Shown in pieces: positions 1 through 8,137 of a stretch of DNA of 15,772 nt. Source of the DNA: DASULK01 sp036381835 (lineage in GTDB: Bacteria > Actinomycetota > Actinomycetes > Mycobacteriales > Micromonosporaceae); assembly GCA_036381835.1 (NCBI GenBank), contig DASVCA010000054.1, forward strand, positions 1 to 15,772. The letters run 5' to 3'. Below the pieces are notes generated by a model, which was not told the DNA's origin, made no database searches, and saw only the letters and a program-made list of their open reading frames with translations. Both the position numbers and the translations under genes were made by a program. Within the stretch, counting starts at the first letter, position 1. Each line of letters begins with the position of its first letter.

Positions 1-1829
1 CGCCACCTCGGCTCCGCGCTATCCGAGCGTCTGGTCGAGAGTCCGCCGGTAGCCGAGCGGCAGTAGGAGCAGCGCCACGGACGCCGCCCCACCGTCGGGC
101 GGCGGCTCGCTGCTGCTCGGCGTGGCTCCGGCGTAGGCGTCGGCGAGGCAGCCGGTGCCTTGCTCACCGTGAGCACCACCACGGTGCTCTTCTTGACTTC
201 CTTCCCGACCGTCGGGTCCTGGCGGAGAACGATGCCCGGGGTCTTGTCGGACTCCTCCTCCACCACGTCGATGTTGCTTTCGTCGAAGCCGGCGCCTTCG
301 AGGGTTGCCTTGGCGTACTCGACGACCATGCCTACGACGTTGGGGACGAGGGCGAGGTTGTTGCGGGAGATCTGCACGACCACCTCGCTGTCGAGCGGCA
401 CCTCCTTGCCGGCGTCCGGCACCGCGACCACCTCGTCCTTCGGCGCCCGATGATCGACCGCCTCGAATTTCGCCTTCAGGTTCGCGTCCTTCAGGCGCTG
501 CTCGGCGTCGTCCTTGGAGAGGCCGACGAGGTTGGTCGGCACGGTCGTCAGCTCCGGGCCGGCGCACACGGTCAGCTGGACCTCCTGGCCGGGTGCCAGG
601 GTCGCACCGACCACGGGACGCTGCGTGAGCACCTTGTTCAGCTCACATTCGGCCTGTTTCTCGAAGGTCGAGTTCGCCTTGAGGCCGAGTGCCTCCAACT
701 CCTGCTCCGCCTGCTCGACCGTCTTGCCGGTCACGTCCGGCACGCCGATCGGCTCCGGCTCTTTCTCTCCGCCGAGCCAGAACATGCCGGCGAGGAGCGC
801 GGCCACCGCGAGCACCCCGAGGGCACTGAGGCTGGCGATCACCCATGCGGAGGCCCTGCGGGAACGGGAGTCACCGACCCGGGCCGGCGGCATCGGCCGG
901 GTCGATCCGCCGCTGGCCGGGTTCACCGCGGTGGGTGCCGCCGCCAGGTCGTCCTCCCGCAGCACCGGGGTGGCCATGACCGGCCGCCCGGCGGCCGCGC
1001 GCAGCAGGTCGGCCCGCATCTCCTGCGCGCTCTGATAGCGGTTGATCGGGTTCTTCGACAGCGCCTTGAGCACGATCGCGTCGATCGCCGGCGTGACCTC
1101 GGGGTTGATGTCGCTGGGGCGGGGAGGGTCCTCCCGCACGTGCTGGTAGGCGACGCTGACCGGGCTGTCCCCGACGAAGGGCGGGTGCCCGCAGAGCAGT
1201 TCGAACAGCACGCAGCCGGCGGCGTAGACGTCGGATCGGGCGTCGACCGCCTCCCCGCGCGCCTGCTCCGGCGACAGGTACTGGGCGGTGCCGATCACCG
1301 CGCTCGTCTGGGTCATGGTGGTGGCACCGCTGGCGAGGGCCCGGGCGATGCCGAAGTCCATGACCTTGACCTGGCCGGTCACGGTCAACATGACGTTGCC
1401 CGGCTTGATGTCCCGGTGGATGATCGAGTGCCGGTGGCTGAACTCCAGCGCGGCACAGATGTCCGCGCAGATCTCCAGCGCGCGGCGCGGCATCAACCTT
1501 CCTTCGGCGGCGAGCACCTCCTTGAGGGTCCGGCCGTTCACGAACTCCATCACGATGAACGGGATCGTCTCGCCGGTCGGTCCGACCTCCTCGCCGGTGT
1601 CGTAGACGGCGACGATGGCGGGGTGGTTGAGGGAGGCGGCATTCTGCGCCTCGCGACGGAAGCGCATCTGGAACGTCGCGTCGCGGGCGAGATCCGTGCG
1701 CAGCATCTTGATCGCGACATCACGGCCGAGCCGCAGGTCACGCCCGCGATGCACTTCAGCCATGCCGCCGTAGCCGAGCAGCTCGCCGACCTGGTACCTG
1801 CCACTGAGCAGGCGGGCCTGCGCGGTCAT
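1..1829 (-). CDS. pknB: Ser/Thr protein kinase PknB with PASTA repeats (3' end frameshifted or running off the window)
   Basis: Membrane receptor kinase controlling cell-wall synthesis and division. An N-terminal Hanks-type kinase domain is clear: catalytic Lys41 (VAIKML), HRD at 138-140, then DFG, and an activation loop with TMTQTSAVIGTAQYLSPEQA, which matches the autophosphorylated TQT loop of mycobacterial PknB. One membrane segment lies at about 326-353, followed by three extracellular PASTA repeats (about 360-557) that in this family bind peptidoglycan fragments or lipid II. The first repeat carries two Cys (395, 422). The ATG at 1829 has a GAAGGA ribosome site and sits 19 nt after the pknA stop. 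After the PASTA repeats the tail reads SPTPTPEP, then turns Arg-rich and stays open past position 1. Restoring one base near 123 gives EPTPSSSEPPPDGG and a stop at 19-21, so a one-base deletion is likely; the intact protein would be about 603 aa. Confidence 0.93.
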   Translation of the reverse strand, partial: MTAQARLLSGRYQVGELLGYGGMAEVHRGRDLRLGRDVAIKMLRTDLARDATFQMRFRREAQNAASLNHPAIVAVYDTGEEVGPTGETIPFIVMEFVNGRTLKEVLAAEGRLMPRRALEICADICAALEFSHRHSIIHRDIKPGNVMLTVTGQVKVMDFGIARALASGATTMTQTSAVIGTAQYLSPEQARGEAVDARSDVYAAGCVLFELLCGHPPFVGDSPVSVAYQHVREDPPRPSDINPEVTPAIDAIVLKALSKNPINRYQSAQEMRADLLRAAAGRPVMATPVLREDDLAAAPTAVNPASGGSTRPMPPARVGDSRSRRASAWVIASLSALGVLAVAALLAGMFWLGGEKEPEPIGVPDVTGKTVEQAEQELEALGLKANSTFEKQAECELNKVLTQRPVVGATLAPGQEVQLTVCAGPELTTVPTNLVGLSKDDAEQRLKDANLKAKFEAVDHRAPKDEVVAVPDAGKEVPLDSEVVVQISRNNLALVPNVVGMVVEYAKATLEGAGFDESNIDVVEEESDKTPGIVLRQDPTVGKEVKKSTVVVLTVSKAPAASPTPTPEPRRAAASRRPTVGRRPWRCSYCRSATGGLSTRRSDSAEPRW

Positions 1830-1848
1830 CTCGTCTTTCGTCCTTCGC

Positions 1849-3165
1849 TCATCGGGTTGTCACCCTGACAGCTTGTATCGAGGGCTCCACAAGACGGTAC
1901 GGTGCCGTGCCCGTATCGTCGCGTCCGCCGTCCGGTTGATGGCCAACTGCAATGATTCGCGCCGCCGCTCCGGCCGCGCCGTTCGCGGTGTCGTCGCCGG
2001 CACCCAGCAGGTACACGATGAAGCTGCCGCAGAGCAGCACCAGTATGCCGAGCACGATCGCCAGGGTGATCAGGAACGACCGGCCGCCGGACGACCGCTG
2101 GTGCGGGACCGCGGACGGATGCCCGTACCCGGGGTACGGGTGCTGCCAGGCGGGCGTCGGCTGCACCGGGAGCCGATGGGCCGCCGCCCCGGTCGCGGCC
2201 GGCGACGCCGGCTGTACCACGGGCGGGTGCCCCGTCCCGGGCCGGCCCGGGACGGGGGGCGAGGTGGGGCGGTTGGTCGTCGTCCCGATCGGTGCGCTGG
2301 CCCGTGCCACCGTCGGCCTCCGCTGCGCCGTGGAGGGGTCGGGTGCGGCGATCATGCCGGCGGCCTGCCGGGCCACGGCGGCGAAGGCGGCCGCGGTGGG
2401 CCAGCGGGCGGCCGGCTCCTTGGCCATCGCCCGTTCCACGATCGACCGCACGGCGGGCGGGATGTCGGGGGGCAACGGTCGGGGCAGCTCCCGTACGTGT
2501 TTGACGGCGATCTCAAGCGGACTGTCGCCGTCGAACGGCTTGCGCCCGGACAGGCACTGGTAGGCGACCACGCCGAGGGCGTAGATGTCGGAGGCCGGGG
2601 TCGCCGTCTCCCCGGTGGCCTGCTCGGGGGAGATGTAGGAGGCGGTGCCGAGGACCGCCCCCGCCGCGGTGAGCTGGCCGACGATCGCGGACCGGGCGAT
2701 ACCGAAGTCGGTGAGCACCAGCGTGCCGTTGGGGCGCACCAGCAGGTTGCCGGGCTTGACGTCCCGGTGCACGATGCCCTTCTCGTGGGCGGCGTGCAGC
2801 GCCTCCGCGGCCTGGGCGACGAGGGCCATGGTCCGGCCGGGGGTGAGCCGGCCGACCCGGGCGAGGGTGCGCGAGAGCGGGTCGCCCTCGACGTATTCCA
2901 TGACCAGGAAGGCGAGCTGCTGGTCGCTGCCGTAGTCGTAGACGTCGACCACGCCCGGATGGTTGATCGTCGCCATGGTCCGGGCTTCGCCGCGGAACCG
3001 TTCCGCGAAGCCGGGCTCGTCGAGCAGCGCGGGCAGCAGGATCTTCACCGCGACGGTGCGGCCGAGCACGTCGTCGGTGCCACGCCAGACGTCGCCCATG
3101 CCGCCGCCGGCGATCCGCTCGTCGAGGCGGTACCGGTTGCCGAGCTTGAGCCCGGGGCCGATCAT
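1849..3165 (-). CDS. pknA: Ser/Thr protein kinase PknA
   Basis: Transmembrane Hanks-type kinase (438 aa), partner of PknB in regulating cell shape and septation. Visible motifs are the Gly loop (AGGGMGDVW, 19-27), Lys41, HRDVKPGN (133-140), DFG (153-155) and GTASYISPEQ (173-182). The activation loop has Thr166 but not the TQT pair seen in the neighbouring PknB. A Pro/Thr-rich juxtamembrane linker (about 272-360) leads to one membrane segment (about 364-388) and a short outer tail of about 50 residues with no PASTA repeats, as is usual for PknA. ATG start 1 nt after the pbpA stop, with GGAGG inside the end of pbpA, so translation is probably coupled. The last 35-40 codons have clearly lower third-position GC than the rest of the gene, so the exact C-terminus is less certain than the domain call. 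Confidence 0.95.
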   Translation of the reverse strand: MIGPGLKLGNRYRLDERIAGGGMGDVWRGTDDVLGRTVAVKILLPALLDEPGFAERFRGEARTMATINHPGVVDVYDYGSDQQLAFLVMEYVEGDPLSRTLARVGRLTPGRTMALVAQAAEALHAAHEKGIVHRDVKPGNLLVRPNGTLVLTDFGIARSAIVGQLTAAGAVLGTASYISPEQATGETATPASDIYALGVVAYQCLSGRKPFDGDSPLEIAVKHVRELPRPLPPDIPPAVRSIVERAMAKEPAARWPTAAAFAAVARQAAGMIAAPDPSTAQRRPTVARASAPIGTTTNRPTSPPVPGRPGTGHPPVVQPASPAATGAAAHRLPVQPTPAWQHPYPGYGHPSAVPHQRSSGGRSFLITLAIVLGILVLLCGSFIVYLLGAGDDTANGAAGAAARIIAVGHQPDGGRDDTGTAPYRLVEPSIQAVRVTTR

Positions 3166-3166
3166 C

Positions 3167-4666
3167 TCACCTGCCTCCCCGGTCCTGGATCACGGCGCGC
3201 ATGATCTGCCCCGCGATCCGGGCCGCCTCGGCGCTGCCCCCGTCGCCCGCCTCCTCCAGTACGACCGCGACCGCGGAGATCGGCTCGCCGTCGCGGAGCA
3301 CGAATCCGATGAACCAGCCGTGGTTCTCCCGGTCGCCGTCCTGCGCGGTCCCGGTCTTGCCGCCGACCGTGTAGCCGCTGATGCGGGCGTTGCGACCGGT
3401 CCCGTGTTCGACGACGCTGACCATCATGGTGCGCAGCTCGGCGGCGACCCGGCTGTCCACCGGCTCGCGCAGCTCGCGCGGCGCGGCGGTGTAGTAGTTG
3501 GTCGTCCGGTCCGGCCCGAGCAGCTGCTGGACCAGGTACGGCCGCATCTGCCGTCCGTCGTTGGCCACCGCGGCGGCGATCATCGCCCCTTCCAGCGGGG
3601 TCATCCGCACGTCCTTCTGCCCGATCGAGGACTGGGCGAGGCCGGCCGGGTCGGGGCTGCCGTCCGGGTTCTGGATGTCCCCGGTACGGCTGGCCGCCAC
3701 CGGGATGCCGCCGCCGTTGAGCCGGCCGACCGTGAGGTCGTCGTCTTCGAAACCGAACTTGCGTGCCGTCTCCTTGAGCGTGTCGGCTCCCAGTTCGACG
3801 CCGAGTTTGGCGAACCCGGTGTTGCACGACTCGGTGAGCGCCTCGATGAGGCTGACTTGCGGCTCGGGGCAGATGTGGCGGGCGGCGTTGCGGATGTCCT
3901 CGCCGGCGGTGGGGGGACGCCACACCGGCCCGGCGGGGATCATGGTGTCCTTGGTGTATCCGTTTTCGAGCGCTGCGGCCGCGACGATCACCTTGAACGT
4001 CGAGCCCGGTGGCAGCACCTCGGCGAGGGCGCGGTTGCGCAGCGGTTCGCCCTTCGCGTCGCGGAGCTTCTCGTACGCCGCGAAGGCGGCCGCCGTGTCG
4101 TGGCCGACCATCGGGTTCGGGTCGAAGCTGGGCATGGACACGAGGGCCTGCAGGGCGCCGGTCCGCGGGTCGAGCGCGACGGCGGCGCCTCGGTCGGCAC
4201 CCACCCGGTTCTTGGTCAACTGCTGGTAGGCGGCCTGCTGGGCGCGCGGTGAGATCGTCAGCAGCACGTTCCCGCCCGCGGTCCGGCTGCCGGTGAACAT
4301 GTCCCGCAGCCGGTCGACGAAGAGCTGGTCGGCGGTGCCGGCCAGGAACTCGTTCTCGCTCTTCTCGATGCCGGTCGCGGCCATGTTGACCGGCTTGTAG
4401 CCGAGTACGTGCGCGTAGAGCGGGCCTTCCGGGTAGGTGCGCTGGAACTTCAGCCGGCTTTCGGTCTCCTTGCTGGCCGCGATGGCGACCCCGCCGGCTT
4501 CGATGTTGCCGCGCCGCCGCTCGTACTCGGCGACCTGGACCCGCCCGTTGTAGTCGCTGTTGCGGTAGTCGTCGGCCTTGTAGCCCTGCACCCAGTTGAG
4601 GCGGCCGAAGAGGAGCCCGAACATGACCAGGACGACCACGCCGACCCGGCGTAGCGGTGCGTTCAT
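3167..4666 (-). CDS. pbpA: Penicillin-binding protein PbpA (class B transpeptidase)
   Basis: D,D-transpeptidase that cross-links peptidoglycan at the outer face of the membrane, working with the adjacent RodA/FtsW glycosyltransferase. The 499-aa protein has an N-terminal membrane anchor (about 7-22), a dimerisation-type region, and the transpeptidase triad motifs: STFK with Ser222 as the acylated nucleophile, SCN at 280-282, and KTGT at 437-440. SCN in place of the usual SxN is typical of actinobacterial PbpA. There are no PASTA repeats. The ATG overlaps the rodA stop as ATGA (4 nt), and an excellent GGAGGTGAT ribosome site lies upstream inside rodA, which fixes the start. In mycobacteria the equivalent protein is a PknB substrate; that link is inferred here from gene order. 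Confidence 0.96.
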   Translation of the reverse strand: MNAPLRRVGVVVLVMFGLLFGRLNWVQGYKADDYRNSDYNGRVQVAEYERRRGNIEAGGVAIAASKETESRLKFQRTYPEGPLYAHVLGYKPVNMAATGIEKSENEFLAGTADQLFVDRLRDMFTGSRTAGGNVLLTISPRAQQAAYQQLTKNRVGADRGAAVALDPRTGALQALVSMPSFDPNPMVGHDTAAAFAAYEKLRDAKGEPLRNRALAEVLPPGSTFKVIVAAAALENGYTKDTMIPAGPVWRPPTAGEDIRNAARHICPEPQVSLIEALTESCNTGFAKLGVELGADTLKETARKFGFEDDDLTVGRLNGGGIPVAASRTGDIQNPDGSPDPAGLAQSSIGQKDVRMTPLEGAMIAAAVANDGRQMRPYLVQQLLGPDRTTNYYTAAPRELREPVDSRVAAELRTMMVSVVEHGTGRNARISGYTVGGKTGTAQDGDRENHGWFIGFVLRDGEPISAVAVVLEEAGDGGSAEAARIAGQIMRAVIQDRGGR

Positions 4667-6153
4667 CGCCGGATCACCTCCGTGGGTGCCTCGTGTAGTT
4701 TGGCCGGTCCGCCGCCCGGCTGCGGGAGCTGCCCGCCGGAGGCGCTGGCCACCGGTTGACGGCCGGCGTCGGAGATGCGCAGCAGCATGGCGATCAACAG
4801 CCAGTTGGCCATCAGCGAGGAGCCGCCGGCCGACATGAACGGGGTGGTCTGTCCGGTGAGCGGGATGAGTCCGGTGATCCCGCCGACGACGACGAAGACC
4901 TGCAGGGCGAGGGTGAAGGCGAGCCCGCCGGCCATGAGCTTGCCGAAGGAGTCGCGCACGGCAAGCCCGGCTCGCAGGCCGCGGGTGATGATGAGCAGGT
5001 AGATCAGCAGGAGCGCGGTGATGCCGAAGATCCCGAGTTCCTCACCCATGCCCGCGAGGATGAAGTCGTTGTGCACCTCGGGGACGAAGGTCGGCCGCCC
5101 GGCTCCCGGGCCGGTGCCGAACAGGCCACCGGTGCCGAACCCGAGCAGCGACTGGACGAGTTGCAGACCGCTGTCGTACGGGTCGCCGAAGGGGTCGAGC
5201 CAAATGCCGACGCGCTGGTAGAAGTTGTAGAACGGCCCGGCGATGGTGGCACCGAGGAAGTACGCCAGCACGACGCCCCCGGAGAAGAGCAGCAGGCCGA
5301 TGATCAGCCAGCTGACCCGCTCGGTGGCGATGTACAGGGTGACCACGAACATGCCGAAGTAGAGCAGCGAGGTGCCCAGGTCCTTCTGCAACACCAGGAC
5401 CATCAGGCTGATGGCCCAGACCACGAGCACCGGTCCGAGGTCTCGGCCGCGGGGGAAGTCGATACCCAGGAACCGGTGGCTGGCCAGCGACAGCACTTCG
5501 CGTTTGCGTACCAGGTAGTAGGCGAAGAAGGCGAGCAGGGCGAGTTTGGCGAACTCGCCGGGCTGGATCGAGAAGCCGCCGATGATGATCCACAGCTTGG
5601 CGCCGTTGATCTCCGAGAAGGAGGCCGGCAGGAGCGCGGGGATCATGACGAGCACCAGGCCGGTCAGCCCGAGCGTGTACGCGTACCGGGAGACCATGCG
5701 GTGGTCGCGGACGAGGATCAGCAGGGCGGCGGCGAGGATCACGCCGACCAGGGTCCAGGCGAGCTGCCGTCCGCCGGTGCCGGCGAAGACGGGCAGGTCG
5801 GCACGGTCGGCGGCGTCGGCGCGGGCCAGGTCGAGGCGGCGGAGGAAGCCCACCCCCAGGCCGTTGACCAGCGCGACGATCGGCAGCAGCACCGGGTCGG
5901 CGTGCGGAGCCACGAAGCGGACGACCAGGTGGATGCCGAGGAAGACCGCGGTGAGCAGCGCGGTCGGCACCCAGAAGTCGCCGGTGACGGTGTCGAGCAG
6001 GCTGGCCTCGACGGTGGCCGCGTAGGCGGCGACCAGGGCCATGGCGAAGAACAGCAGCCGCAGTTCGGCGTTGCGACGGGAGTTCCGCACGCGGACACGT
6101 GGCAGTTCGCCCGTGGCTGCGGGCGTGCCTGCCGATGCGACGGGTGCGGTCAC
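4663..6153 (-). CDS. rodA: RodA/FtsW-family SEDS peptidoglycan glycosyltransferase
   Basis: Polytopic SEDS protein (496 aa, about 11-12 membrane segments) that polymerises lipid II into glycan strands and partners with the class B PBP encoded immediately downstream. Family signatures are GAKLWI...PGEFAKL (about 184-204), the catalytic Asp258 in LQKDLGTSLL, VPEVHNDFILAGMGEELG (357-374) and GLIPLTGQTTPFMSAGGSS (428-446). A soluble N-terminal segment of about 28 residues and a Pro/Gly-rich C-terminal tail (about 462-496) face the cytoplasm. The start is GTG with GAGGA about 7 nt upstream, 27 nt after the pstP stop. This is the orthologue by position of the gene called rodA in mycobacterial pknAB operons; many genomes label it ftsW, so the symbol is less certain than the function. 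Confidence 0.94.
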   Translation of the reverse strand: MTAPVASAGTPAATGELPRVRVRNSRRNAELRLLFFAMALVAAYAATVEASLLDTVTGDFWVPTALLTAVFLGIHLVVRFVAPHADPVLLPIVALVNGLGVGFLRRLDLARADAADRADLPVFAGTGGRQLAWTLVGVILAAALLILVRDHRMVSRYAYTLGLTGLVLVMIPALLPASFSEINGAKLWIIIGGFSIQPGEFAKLALLAFFAYYLVRKREVLSLASHRFLGIDFPRGRDLGPVLVVWAISLMVLVLQKDLGTSLLYFGMFVVTLYIATERVSWLIIGLLLFSGGVVLAYFLGATIAGPFYNFYQRVGIWLDPFGDPYDSGLQLVQSLLGFGTGGLFGTGPGAGRPTFVPEVHNDFILAGMGEELGIFGITALLLIYLLIITRGLRAGLAVRDSFGKLMAGGLAFTLALQVFVVVGGITGLIPLTGQTTPFMSAGGSSLMANWLLIAMLLRISDAGRQPVASASGGQLPQPGGGPAKLHEAPTEVIRR

Positions 6154-6180
6154 GGTCTGTTCCTCAGCTCGGTCGGTAGC

Positions 6181-7653
6181 TCACCTGGGGGAACGGCATT
6201 CGGTCGGGTCGATGACGGGCGCGAGGTCGGCGGGGAGGGCGTCTCCGTCGAGTTCGGTCGGGGTGGGGTGCGCGGATCCGCTCGGAGTGACGCCGGCGGG
6301 GCTCGCGGGTGCTGCCGCCGGGGTGGCGGCCGGGCTCGGGGTGGCGGCCGGACTTGGTGTGGCTGGGGGTGGCGTTACCGCTTGGGGAGACTCCGTCGCC
6401 TCCGGTGCCGGGGTCGGTGACGGACTGGGGGGACAGATCGGCTTGAGGTTCGGGTTCGACGGGTCGTCGTCAGTCAGCTCGGCCAGGCGACGCGCCGCGT
6501 CGGCTTCGCCGGCGGCTTGAATGCCCTGTTTGACCTGCTCCTGCGCGGCTGCGGTGAGGTCGTCGAGTCGGAGGTCGCTCGTCTCGTGAACGCTGGACAG
6601 GTCGAAGCCGGCGATCTGCCCCGGGATGCCGCGGAAGATCGCCAGCTGTCCGCTCTCGGTGGCCCCGACGTAGTACTGGCGTTGGATGTAGCTCCAACCG
6701 GCCCAGCCGCCGGCGGCGAGCAGGCCGAGTACCAGGGTCGCCAGGACGAGGCTGCGGATCGGGTTCCGCTTGGCTCGGGTGGGCTCCTCGCCTTCGATCG
6801 GGGTGGCGGCGGGCGGGGTGCGCGGGCCGGCGAGCGCGGACGCGCGGGCGGCGGGGGTCGAGGCGTCCGCCGCGGTCATCATCCCCCGGTCGCGGGCCGC
6901 GGCGCCGCCGACCACCGGGGCTGACTCCACGATGTCCTGGTCGGTGGCGTCGGCGACGATGACGGTGATGTTGTCCGGCCCGCCGCCGCGCAGCGCGAGC
7001 TGCACCAGCCGCTCGACGCACTGGTCCGGGTCGGGGTAGTCACGCAGGGTCTGGGCGATGGTCTCGGCGCTGACCACGCCGGAGAGGCCGTCACTGCAGA
7101 TCAGGTAACGGTCGCCGGGCAGCACCTGGCGGACGGAGTATTCGGGGTCGACGTCGCGCCCGTCGAGCGCTCGGGTGAGCAGCGACCGCTGCGGGTGGGT
7201 GCTGGCTTCCTCCACGCTGATGCGGCCCTCGTCAACCAGCATCTGGACGTACGTGTCGTCCTTGGTGAGCTGGGTGAGCCGGCCGTCTCGGAACAGGTAC
7301 GCCCGGGAGTCGCCGATGTGTACGAGGCCGAGTTTGGTGCCGGCGAAGAGGATCGCGGTCAGGGTGGTGCCCATGCCTTCGAGGTGGGGGTTGGCCTCGA
7401 CGGCATCCCGCAGCTGCTGGTTGGCCGCTTTGACGGCGGAGCGCAGCGCGTCGGCGAGGGTGTCGCGGGGGACGTCCTCGTCGAGCGCGGCCAGCGCGCC
7501 GATGACGATGTTGCTGGCGACGTCACCGGCGGCCATGCCGCCCATGCCGTCGGCGACGGCGAGCAGGCGGGGCCCGGCGTAGACGGAGTCCTGGTTTCCG
7601 TCTCGGATCAGGCCGCGGTCGCTGCGGGCCGCATAGCGGAGGATCAGAGTCAT
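6181..7653 (-). CDS. pstP: PP2C-family Ser/Thr phosphatase PstP
   Basis: Metal-dependent protein phosphatase that removes phosphate from PknA, PknB and their substrates. The catalytic PP2C domain (about 5-237) shows RDGNQD (17-22), DGMGG (35-39), GDSRAY (114-119), SDGLS (187-191) and GGPDNIT (224-230), covering the metal ligands. A linker leads to one membrane segment (about 299-323) and an outer domain containing YYVGATESGQLAIFRGIPG, characteristic of actinobacterial PstP. A Pro/Ala/Thr-rich tail follows, with two Cys (407 and 486) that could form a disulphide outside the cell. At 490 aa it is close to the usual family length. The ATG overlaps the fhaB stop (ATGA); I see no good Shine-Dalgarno sequence, so translation probably depends on coupling to fhaB. 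Confidence 0.96.
   Translation of the reverse strand: MTLILRYAARSDRGLIRDGNQDSVYAGPRLLAVADGMGGMAAGDVASNIVIGALAALDEDVPRDTLADALRSAVKAANQQLRDAVEANPHLEGMGTTLTAILFAGTKLGLVHIGDSRAYLFRDGRLTQLTKDDTYVQMLVDEGRISVEEASTHPQRSLLTRALDGRDVDPEYSVRQVLPGDRYLICSDGLSGVVSAETIAQTLRDYPDPDQCVERLVQLALRGGGPDNITVIVADATDQDIVESAPVVGGAAARDRGMMTAADASTPAARASALAGPRTPPAATPIEGEEPTRAKRNPIRSLVLATLVLGLLAAGGWAGWSYIQRQYYVGATESGQLAIFRGIPGQIAGFDLSSVHETSDLRLDDLTAAAQEQVKQGIQAAGEADAARRLAELTDDDPSNPNLKPICPPSPSPTPAPEATESPQAVTPPPATPSPAATPSPAATPAAAPASPAGVTPSGSAHPTPTELDGDALPADLAPVIDPTECRSPR
6323..6358. repeat. Two tandem 18-nt units in the pstP tail
   Basis: Two adjacent 18-nt copies (6323-6340 and 6341-6358; 3 mismatches) begin GTGGCGGCC on the plus strand and encode PSPAAT-PSPAAT in the outer tail of PstP. 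They preserve the frame and probably arose by slippage. Confidence 0.6.
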
Positions 7654-8132
7654 GGCCGTAGTTCGAGTGAGGTGCGACCGATGCGGATCGGTACGCCGAG
7701 GGGGACAGGGGTCGGTCCGGTGACCTTAGCGCGATCCAGGTAGGTGCCGTTAGTCGAGCCAAGATCTTCGACGACCCACTGACCGTCCCGGGGTACGAGC
7801 CGGGCGTGCCGGGCGGAGGCGTAGTCGTCGGTGATCACGAGGGTGCAGTCGTCGGCCCGTCCGATGGTGATCGGCGAGTCTCCGAGGGTCAGTCGGGTTC
7901 CGGCGAGTTGTCCCGCGGTGACTACCAGCTGGTGTGCCGCCCGGCCCCGTTTCACCTTCGCCGGCCGCTGCTGCCCGAGCGAGGCGCCGAGTCCGCGCGG
8001 GGCGGCGACGATCCGGTCGGCCCGCGCGCCGGCGAACAGGTCGCGTCGAATCACTCCCACCACCGTGAACACGAAGATCCACAGCAGGATGATGAACCCG
8101 AACTGGGCGACGGTGATGACGAGTTGTGGCAA
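7650..8132 (-). CDS. fhaB: FHA-domain protein FhaB (FipA type)
   Basis: Small membrane-anchored phosphothreonine-binding protein (160 aa). An N-terminal membrane segment (about 8-28, FGFIILLWIFVFTVVGVIRR) precedes a basic linker and one FHA domain (about 88-150). Its binding motifs are IGR at 90-92, SARHA at 106-110 and DLGSTNGT at 123-130. In mycobacteria the counterpart is phosphorylated by the PknA/PknB kinases and links signalling to septum formation. The start is TTG: no ATG or GTG lies between the fhaA stop and the membrane segment, and MPQLVITVAQFG fits the family's N-terminus as I know it. The start is 5 nt after the fhaA stop with no clear ribosome site, suggesting reinitiation. Its stop overlaps the pstP start. 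Confidence 0.92.
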   Translation of the reverse strand: MPQLVITVAQFGFIILLWIFVFTVVGVIRRDLFAGARADRIVAAPRGLGASLGQQRPAKVKRGRAAHQLVVTAGQLAGTRLTLGDSPITIGRADDCTLVITDDYASARHARLVPRDGQWVVEDLGSTNGTYLDRAKVTGPTPVPLGVPIRIGRTSLELRP

Positions 8133-8137
8133 TGCCG

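Noticed and set aside
450..1868. Long plus-strand frame (472 codons) opposite pknB
   Set aside because: Arg/His/Asp-rich antisense shadow of a clearly conserved kinase; typical of high-GC DNA, no domain.
4756..6420. Long plus-strand frame (554 codons) opposite rodA and the end of pstP
   Set aside because: Gln/Glu/Asp/Gly-rich antisense shadow crossing two real genes and their junction.
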